Below, piece after piece: positions 57,363 to 64,000 of a DNA stretch of 64,000 nt (its first letter is position 1; each line of letters starts with the position of its first letter). The DNA comes from Ligustrum vulgare (Eukaryota > Streptophyta > Magnoliopsida > Lamiales > Oleaceae), in assembly GCA_963555705.1 (NCBI GenBank), contig OY743171.1, positions 24,112,852 through 24,176,851 of the forward strand, in the 5' to 3' direction. The position numbers and the translations under genes are program-made. Under the pieces are notes generated by a model, which made no database searches, was not told the DNA's origin, and saw only the letters and a list, made by a program, of their open reading frames with translations.

Positions 57363-58464
57363 TACCCACCTTCTTTATGATGATTCGTCCCGAATCATAG
57401 CTTTGTTCCTGTTGTTTCACTTCACCTCCTGGATCAAACGAAAAATTATTGCTTCCATGCCACGAGTTCAATAAATTATGCTCCTTTGATTGGAAAACAT
57501 GGAAGAGATGGAGCTTGAACTCTCTTTGCCATACGTAGTGTGGTTGAAGCTTCCAAACGTAATTAACCTGCAAAAAAGATTTAAACAAAATGGGGAGGGA
57601 CATGTTAGCTTCATGAGGTACAAGGTATGGATCATTGTATTCATGATAAACCACCACCAAGTCCACTTCTTGAACCATGAGGCTCTTCTCTTCGCCTCTT
57701 TTCTCTTTTGCAACTTCTTGTTCAAATTTTTCTTCTTCAAACTCAACCACATCTCCTAACTCCACATTTTTATCACCATGTTCGTAAAATACCTCATCAC
57801 TACCCAAATGTGGATTTTTCAATTCAAAGTTCAAATCTTGAACTTCCACCTCAACTCCCAATTCGTTCCCCTCATTATCAACAATTTTATTCTTAATCAT
57901 TTCCTCGCTTCCCACTTCCACCTTCTCCTCATCAAATTTTGGAGTTTGTTTATTTGTTTTTAATTTCAACTCTCCCTCCTTCTTATCAATATCCTTATCC
58001 CTACGATACTTCTTATTACACCACTTTTCACTCTCCTTCCTTACCCTCCGTGAATCTTCTAGTGCTTCCTCTAATGTCAACCCATATAATACGCATGTTT
58101 TCCCTTTCTTAAGGAATTGGTATATGTGCATATTCTTATCATAAATAGCCTCTCTCCTATGTCTCCAAGTTTTTCCCAATAAAATATGATAAGATTTCAA
58201 TGGCACTACATCACACCATACATTCTCACTATACCTTCCCTGGGTGATAAGCACTAGAACTTGTTTCGTTACTTTAAAATTCCCAAACTCCTTCATCCAC
58301 GTCATCCTATAAGGTTTATAGTGTGGTTCTAGGGGCAATCCTAATTTTTCAATCACGGTGCTACTAACGAAATTAGTAAAGCACTTTCCATCAATCGCCA
58401 AAATGCACCCCTTATGATCCACATAACATCTAGTTTGGAATAAAAAGTTCGGATCATAATCCAT
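57160..58464 (-). CDS. retropepsin-like protein, sole ORF of the short gypsy element
   Basis: The 434-codon frame starts at ATG 58464; an in-frame TAA lies two codons upstream, so the start is firm. Residues about 15-115 resemble plant gypsy aspartic proteases: LAIDGKCFTNFVSSTVIEKL (Asp25 at the catalytic position, though the usual D-S/T/G-G context is altered to DGK), YKPYRMTWMKEFG, VLVLITQGRYSENVWCDVVP and ILLGKTW at 94-100. Residues about 130-290 are highly charged and Glu/Lys-rich, with no domain recognised. The last 67 or so codons are encoded by the 3' LTR, where the palindromes translate as repeated TAVT. No stop interrupts the frame. It might process a partner's polyprotein or be an inactive fold; unresolved. 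Confidence 0.75.
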   Translation of the reverse strand: MDYDPNFLFQTRCYVDHKGCILAIDGKCFTNFVSSTVIEKLGLPLEPHYKPYRMTWMKEFGNFKVTKQVLVLITQGRYSENVWCDVVPLKSYHILLGKTWRHRREAIYDKNMHIYQFLKKGKTCVLYGLTLEEALEDSRRVRKESEKWCNKKYRRDKDIDKKEGELKLKTNKQTPKFDEEKVEVGSEEMIKNKIVDNEGNELGVEVEVQDLNFELKNPHLGSDEVFYEHGDKNVELGDVVEFEEEKFEQEVAKEKRGEEKSLMVQEVDLVVVYHEYNDPYLVPHEANMSLPILFKSFLQVNYVWKLQPHYVWQREFKLHLFHVFQSKEHNLLNSWHGSNNFSFDPGGEVKQQEQSYDSGRIIIKKVGMMCSGPSTIGVIASLTEKFKYSSQNKNSAGSMSFEDQTVSKRTRKLSSRPFTAVTFGITAVTQLSQI

Positions 58465-58952
58465 TCCTTATGTGACGTTAAAAAAAATTCAAGAATGAAG
58501 AGGATTTATACAACAAATAGCAAGAATAACTTTTATTGACTTGGAAGGAAATGAATACCAAGAATTTTAAAGAAACTCTAGAAAGTGGTTCTTGAATTTT
58601 GGAATTACTTTTTTTTTTTGAATAACGAATTTTCGAAATTAAATAATAATAAAAAAATATTTTTTTAAAAATAAATCCGAAAATTCGACACAAACATAAT
58701 AAAACAAACAGAACAGAATTTCGATAATAATCGAACAAAATAAACACTTTTGAATTTTTGATCGAACAAAATAAAAACTTTTAAATTTTTGTTGAATTTT
58801 TATATGGATCAAACTGGAAGAAAAATTTACTGGCACGAAGAACACTCAAGAAAAGAAAGACTCAACAACAAGATATGGATAATTCTTATGACAGACTCGA
58901 TGATAAACATAAGAATTAAACTGGATAGAAAAAACTTGAATTCAGAGTCCAG
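58465..58952 (-). other. leader of the short gypsy element
   Basis: About 490 bp between primer site and ORF with no gag sequence and only short AT-rich frames. Confidence 0.6.
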
Positions 58953-58964
58953 CTCTGATACCAG
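58953..58964 (-). other. primer-binding site of the short gypsy element
   Basis: Minus strand TGGTATCAGAGC, initiator tRNA-Met type, adjoining the 5' LTR. Confidence 0.92.
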
Positions 58965-58965
58965 A

Positions 58966-59753
58966 TGATGAGATTCGAAGCGCGGAAGAAACGTCGAAAA
59001 GTTTCGAACCCAGGTTGTGGTTGGACGGATGAATCATGACCCGATATTCACGACGCGATGGCTCGACGATACGGAATAAAGAAACACGACTTTCGAAACG
59101 CCACAAGGATTTGCCCAATCTCCTTGATAAGTCTCTGATTTTGAACGCCAAAAATACTCTCACGAATATTTGATAAGTTCTGGATGAACGCCACAAGATA
59201 ATCAATCTTGATAAGTTCGGGTTTGTAATGTGAATCCACACATGAAACAATTGAAAAACATTCAATCTCTTTTTATTCAATAATTAAAGTCTGATTACAA
59301 TGAATGAAAAAAGCGTATAAATAAGCAAAATAAAACCCTAGTCGCTAATCTACTCAAAATAGAATTCTAATTAGACTAAAATTCTAAAATAGGCAAACAA
59401 ATAATTAAAAACGGGAAAATAATCAAAATCCCCGAAAATTCGGAAAATTAGATTTACGACCGTGATGAACTCATTTACGGCCGTAAATTTCTTTCTATTT
59501 AAGACTTACGGTCGTGACCATTTTCTTTATGGCCGTAATGAAGATTCTGCTCAAATTTACGATAACTGTGTTACGACCATAATTCCAAATGTTACGGCCG
59601 TAAAAGGCCTGCTGCTTAATTTTCTGGTTCTTTTCGACATGGTTTGATCTTCAAAGCTCATCGAACCTACTGAATTCTTATTTTGGCTTAAATATTTAAA
59701 TTTTCCCGTCAAGCCTGCTATGACTCCGATTGTCGAGGGTCCGGAACACATCA
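58966..59753 (-). repeat. 5' LTR of the short gypsy element
   Basis: 788 bp, matching 56575-57362 with a small number of substitutions; palindromes at 59455-59603. Confidence 0.94.
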
Positions 59754-60007
59754 ACTAATTACAAAATATAATTATCATTAAAAGAAATTCTTATCCTTAA
59801 TAATATTTGTAGGCAAAACTTTTGCATTATAAAAATAGGAAGGAGTTAAGCTCTGAGGTGCTTCTTATTGAGTCCATCATAATTAGTTTTCCTATTGAAC
59901 CTAGTCCGTGGGATCTCCCGTCGCTAAGTTAGGTTCCGCTAAGTTAACCCATTCAATTTAGGCCTTAATCGAATTTCCTTTGATGCAAAGTCTATTTTTT
60001 CTCTAAA

Positions 60008-60500
60008 TTACACTTTTGTAAACAAATCAACTAGGTTATCTTTCGGATTTACAAAATCAATTGAAAATTTTCCACTGGAGAGTAACTGTCGAATGGTATT
60101 ATGTCTATGACAAATATATCTTGACTTTTCATTATATACATTTTTTTTTTTTTTTTTTTTTGCTTCAGCTACTGTTGTTTGGTTATCACAATGAAGCCAT
60201 ATAGCCAACAAAGATTTTGTCCATATAGGAATATCTTCTAGGATGTTTCTTAACCATTATGTTTCTTCTCCTGCTTATCTAAAGTAATAAAAACGGATTC
60301 CATAGTTGACCGAGCTATATAAGTTTGCTTAGATGATTTCCAGCATACAGAATGACCACCAAGAATAAATATATAGCCACCAATAAATTTAGATTCATTT
60401 GTATCTGATATCCAATTGGAGTCGCTATATCCTTCATTTACTGGAGATTTTAACCATGGTGTAAAGAATACTATCTAGTGCATTTTAAGTAACCCAAAAC
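60008..60500 (-). pseudogene. copia RNase H remnant of the older element
   Basis: Minus-strand pieces: [28 protein letters not shown], then HCDNQTTVAEA, an inserted poly-Lys run from poly-T at 60140-60161, YNEKSRYICHRHNTIRQLLS and NLVDLFTKV. The catalytic DE residues are only partly preserved and stops occur between pieces. Confidence 0.78.
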
Positions 60501-60754
60501 TCTAACTAATGCATGTCAATGTTCATTACTAGGGTTTGTGTGGACTTAGCTTACTTATCGAGTAGGCCATACCAGGACTTGCACAATTCAGTAATTACAG
60601 TAGGCTTCCAATTATTTGAGAATATTCCAACTTATGTTTATCATTTCCAATATTCTTTTTTTGAAGAACTATATGAGGAAGAAATTGATTTCTACAATAC
60701 CATAGGTCTTAAACCTTTGAATTATTTTGTCTACATATTAAGTTTGAGACAAAA

Positions 60755-61459
60755 TTAACCCATTAGATATTCTAGAGGTTTTAATTCCATGTCCGCTTCA
60801 TCCATATCATTCATATCGAAATTATTAGTGTGAATTTTCTTTGTTCTATTAACGACTTCCATATTCGAGCATAATATAAGCATGTCATCTATATAAAGAA
60901 ATACTAGTACGTATGCTTCTCCAAATTTTTTCGAATATATACATTTATCATATTCATTTATGGTAAATCCATTCCTAATCATGATAATGTCAAATTCTTT
61001 GTACAATTGTTTATGAGCTTTCTTCAATCCATGCAAGGACTTAATTAGTTTACACATTTTCTGTTCTTGTCCTTTCACCATGAAACCTTCTGATTGTTCC
61101 ATATAAACTTTCTCATTTAATTCACCATTTAAGAATGCATTCTTAACATCCACTTGATGTACGTACAAGTTATACAAGGTTGCTAGTGCAATCAAAATTC
61201 AGATAGATGTAATTCTTATTACTGGTGAATAAGTGTCAAAGAAATCAATTCCTTCTTTTTGACAATATCCTTTTGCATTAAGCTGGGTCTTATATTTATC
61301 TATAGAACCATTGAGTTTTAAACTTCTTTTAAAAATTTGTTTACAACCAATTAATTTAGTTCCATTGGAAAGATCAATGGAACTTCTTTTTTGAATGGAA
61401 CACATTTTCAAAGAATTTACCATCTCTAGACACAGTAATAGTATTAATGTGAATGTCAC
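60755..61459 (-). pseudogene. copia reverse transcriptase of the older element
   Basis: Starts in the RT fingers (GCKQIFKRSLKLNGSIDKYK, CQKEGIDFFDTYSPVIR), with a frame break at about 61196. It continues HQVDVKNAFLNGELNEKVYM and LHGLKKAHKQLYKEFD, with an intact palm box YIDDML at about 60890. The end is garbled near 60780. Upstream sequence is replaced by the neighbouring copia element. Confidence 0.85.
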
Positions 61460-61469
61460 TTATAGAAAT

Positions 61470-62071
61470 CCGAAATCACTACTACTTATTGCATATTCGA
61501 TAAAGTGTAAAGAATATTTCGAACCCTGGAATCGTAAACCAAAAAGATATTTCAACACCACAAAGATTTACAGTGCACTCTGTAAATGATTTACATAAAA
61601 TCACTAAGAACACAAAGATTTTGAAAAAACCAAAAACTACCGAAAAACTATAAGAAAAACCTCTCAAAGGATTACACAGATCAATTTACACAAAGAACTC
61701 TCAATCTCTACCACAAAGTTACAAATGAAGAAAAGAATCACAAAGCATTTCTTCTGAAATCAGAGAGTTGAGAGAGGGAATGAAATTGCCTGCTGAAGAA
61801 GACGAACGAGAGAGGAAAGAATTTGAGAGGTCGCTACATCTAGAAGCCTCTTCAGATACTAATAGGGAGAATTGATTCAGTGGCCTAGCACGCTCCATTT
61901 GGTTGATCTAACGGCTTGTAACAAATTAGTTATAACAAAAAATACATTTTGAAGATGCGAAATGGATTCGGATTTTTGGCTCTGAGCTTGAGTCCAGTAG
62001 GTTGCATATATTGGGCCTTTATTTTGGATTTCTTCACTTGAGCTTGCTAATGGATTGGGCCAATTATATCA
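61470..62071 (-). repeat. probable 3' LTR of the right-edge copia element
   Basis: It starts TGATATAATTGG after the purine tract AATTAAGGTGG. Non-coding, with CT-rich and 'gagagag' phrases near 61760-61840. The far end (about 61470) is inferred from where the older RT sequence resumes; partner LTR not in the window. Confidence 0.55.
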
Positions 62072-62076
62072 CCACC

Positions 62077-62660
62077 TTAATTGGTACAGTCAGTATCCTC
62101 ATCACATTTTCTGTAAAAATAAGAAAGAGAAGTATCAAATTCAACTATATTTAATAACTTAAGAGCATATTTAAATTTGGCAATAGGGATCATTTTAGTG
62201 CCAGCATTTGCTGGATTAAGTATAGTAGGAATTTTTACAAGTTTTACAAGACCTTTTTCAGTAATGTTCCTAATGAAGTGAAACTTTACATCAATATGTT
62301 TTGACCTATTGTGAAAAACAGGATTTACTAAGATATAAAGCACTTTCACTGTCAGTGCATATTTCAACTTCAGAATTACTTAAACAGCCTGTTTCAGTCC
62401 AGCTAATACAAGAATCATTTAGAGTAAAGAAATATGCACATGTTGATTTTCTGTTGTCAACATTCCCAATAAAATTAGAATCCACAAAGCCCTTTAGTTT
62501 CAATTCATTTTTAGATTTAGAAAACACTGGACTCAAATTTAAAGAACCTTTCAAATATTTCAGTAAGGATATTAAAGCTTCCCAATGTATTTCAACTGGG
62601 TTACTCATAAACCTACTTAAGACACTAACAGAGAAAACAATATCAGGTTAGGTGGAGACC
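62077..62660 (-). pseudogene. copia RNase H of the right-edge element
   Basis: Two frames: GFVDSNFIGNVDNRKSTCAY, CISWTETGC and EVEICTDSESALYLSKS (62608-62306); then FHNRSKHIDVKFHFIRNITE and a variant tail NPANAGTKMIPIAKF (62367-62077). The usual 'LADxxTK' is altered to 'NAGTK'. The shift is at about 62320. Confidence 0.82.
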
Positions 62661-62739
62661 ATGAGGTACATCACAGATCCTATTGTATTAGAGTAGGACA
62701 CGTCGTGCATTCTATGCTCTTTCTCAATAGATTTGGATA

Positions 62740-63400
62740 CTAATCAATTGATAATTTGAAATGACTGGGAAGAAGTAATGAAATAGGTTTTGAATTTAAA
62801 GGATAAAAAATCTTCAAAACCTTTTCAATGTAACTACTTTGATTCAGAAATAATTTTCCTTCATTTTTGTTTCTTAAAATGTCAATTCCAAGAATTTTCC
62901 TAGCTAGACCTAGGTTTATCATTTCAAATTTTCCTTTTAGTTTTTCTTTGAGACAGGAAATATCATGCAGATTTTTTCCAGCAATAAGCATATCATTTGT
63001 ATACAATAATAAGTACATGGAATCAGATTTGTCTTTTTTAAAGTAAAAACAGAGATCATATTGGCTTTTTTGAAAATTTAAACTTTGGATATAGGTATCA
63101 AATCTCTTACACAATTGCCAAGGTGCTTGCTTCAGTCCATAAAGAGAGTTCTGAAGTAAACACACTAGACAGTTTTATTTTTATTTTCAAAGCCTTTTGG
63201 TTGAGTCATATATATAGTTTCATCAAGGAGAACATATAAGAAGACAGTCTTAACATCCATTTGTTCAAGTTCTAAATCATTTTCAGTAACTAAAGCAAAT
63301 AATATTCTGATAGATGAATATTTCACACCGGGAGAATTTTTTTTTAGTGTAATCTATGCCTTATTTTTGAAAAAAAACCTTTTGCTACTAATCAAGCCTT
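62740..63400 (-). pseudogene. copia reverse transcriptase of the right-edge element
   Basis: Frame 63165-62740 reads LQNSLYGLKQAPWQLCKRFD and LLLYTNDMLIAGKN; the palm box is YTND where YVDD is expected, so one catalytic Asp is lost. It goes on to GKLFLNQSSYIEKVLKIF. Upstream to about 63400 are fragments of the fingers region with several stops (for example GIDY and the 'SPGVK(Y)' equivalent). Confidence 0.83.
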
Positions 63401-63746
63401 ATATGTAGGTTTACCTCCTTCAACATCCCCATCTTTTGTTTTAAAAATCCATTTACAGTCAATTGATAGTCACTAAGATCAGATTTATCATTGTCATCAG
63501 GTAAAGTTGGTGAGTTGGGTATAGAAATATCAGTAGGTAAATGTTGGGGTTGCTCCACTTATATGTGAGTATCATTAAAACTAAATTTAGTAGTCACAAA
63601 GAGGATTTTCAAAATTTTCAAACTTGCAAGGAATATATTTTCATTGAAGACAACTGACCTACTTAAAATGACTTTAAAACCGTTCTACTCCTTAACCCAA
63701 AGCCTGTAGCCCTTTACCCCTTCCTCATAACCAATAAAAACACATT
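63400..63746 (-). other. decayed integrase-RT linker of the right-edge element
   Basis: Readable in patches (VEQPQHLPTDISIPNSPTLP) with stops; the usual variable region between integrase and RT. Confidence 0.6.
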
Positions 63747-64000
63747 TTAAGATCTGGGATCATGTTTTGATTGAATCATGTGCGCACAGTCAAAAACCTT
63801 TAAAATGGAGTAATCTGGAAATGCATCATTCCAAATTTGATATGGAATATTGTAGTTCACAACACTTGAGGGACACTTATTTAATAAAACAAATGCAATC
63901 TTAACTGCTTCCCACAAAATAATTTTGGCAAAATTGACTGGATTAACATGCACCTTGTTCTTTCCAGCAAGGTTCTGTTCATCCTTTCAGCAACCCCATT
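63747..64000 (-). pseudogene. copia integrase C-terminal part
   Basis: Begins at the window edge with NGVAERMNRTLLERTRCML (the third catalytic residue, E), shifts frame at about 63955, then LWEAVKIAFVLLNKCPSSVV and SILKVFDCAHMIQSKHDPRS. Truncated by the window. Confidence 0.85.

Larger units (their letters stand above)
56575..59753 (-). mobile_element. short non-autonomous Ty3/gypsy element encoding only a protease-like ORF
   Basis: LTRs at 56575-57362 and 58966-59753 are both exactly 788 bp and nearly identical. An exact actaa duplication flanks the element (56570-56574 and 59754-59758). The primer site on the minus strand is TGGTATCAGAGC, just inside the right LTR, so the element points left. 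The polypurine tract AAAGAAGGTGGGTA abuts the left LTR. The 1.6-kb interior holds one long ORF and no gag, RT, RNase H or integrase. It sits in the 3' tail of an older copia element. Young by LTR similarity. Confidence 0.93.
55850..61465 (-). mobile_element. older copia element on the minus strand, broken by two nested insertions
   Basis: RT (61459-60755), RNase H (about 60500-60008) and a 3' tail read on the minus strand. The tail resumes beyond the nested gypsy element at 56574 and reaches a probable polypurine tract TGTGGAGGATTATTGAAA at about 56210-56192, where the 3' LTR should begin. Its upstream half (gag to integrase) is not visible because another copia element starts at about 61470. 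The low-coordinate limit is a guess. Confidence 0.65.
61470..64000 (-). mobile_element. copia element running off the right edge
   Basis: On the minus strand the order is integrase C-terminus (64000-63747), RT (about 63400-62740), RNase H (62660-62077), then GGTGG and an LTR starting TGATATAATTGGCCC at 62071. Its 5' half and 5' LTR are beyond the window. It appears to be inserted in the older copia element at about 61465. Confidence 0.8.

Overview
The window looks like plant nuclear DNA, probably from a dicot. It is very AT-rich, has long mononucleotide and dinucleotide tracts, and is dominated by LTR retrotransposons and small DNA transposons. Only one clear host gene is visible: a three-exon cupin gene at 36501-38801 on the minus strand. 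No rRNA, tRNA, CRISPR array or bacterial-style operon is seen.

Layout, left to right. 1-3500 is a decayed Ty1/copia element on the minus strand that runs off the left edge, followed by its repeat-rich leader (3640-4140). 4200-9300 is AT-rich and holds a tandem duplication, two diverged head-to-tail copies of a Helitron-like element and many microsatellites. 10928-20796 is a complete but degenerate Sirevirus-type copia element: 1.44-kb LTRs, two zinc knuckles, pol, a third ORF, and four polypurine tracts before the 3' LTR. 21488-25320 is a young Tnt1-like copia element with a perfect 5-bp target duplication. Most of its gag-protease-integrase is replaced by an apparently perfect 425-bp inverted duplication. 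26847-27895 is a probable hAT remnant. 28263-36344 is a non-coding Tat-like Ty3/gypsy derivative (LARD) with tandem arrays and a captured fragment of a CCCH zinc-finger/ankyrin gene.

The cupin locus comes next. Its stop codon lies 156 bp from the LARD. Intron 1 holds a 669-bp hAT element with an exact 8-bp duplication, and a 699-bp hAT-type MITE with an exact 8-bp duplication sits 52 bp upstream of the ATG. The coding frame is clean except for two single-base losses, both in G runs.

41535-46345 is a heavily mutated RE1-like copia element. 46.3-56.2 kb is mostly non-coding, with a TIR element, a Mutator-type MITE and several tandem repeats. From about 56.2 kb to the right edge is a nested nest on the minus strand: an old copia element carries a short gypsy element (56575-59753) in its 3' tail and is interrupted near 61.47 kb by another copia element that runs off the right edge. 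The short gypsy element has identical-length 788-bp LTRs and a single intact ORF of 434 codons with a retropepsin-like N-terminus.

The parts worth a second look are the protease-only gypsy element, the internal hairpin of the Tnt1-like element, the palindrome clusters upstream of the LTR promoters (GGTCGACC in one family, TTACGGCCGTAA in another), the CCCH gene capture, and the cupin gene boxed in by three transposons. All of it was read by eye; no similarity search or structure prediction was run.
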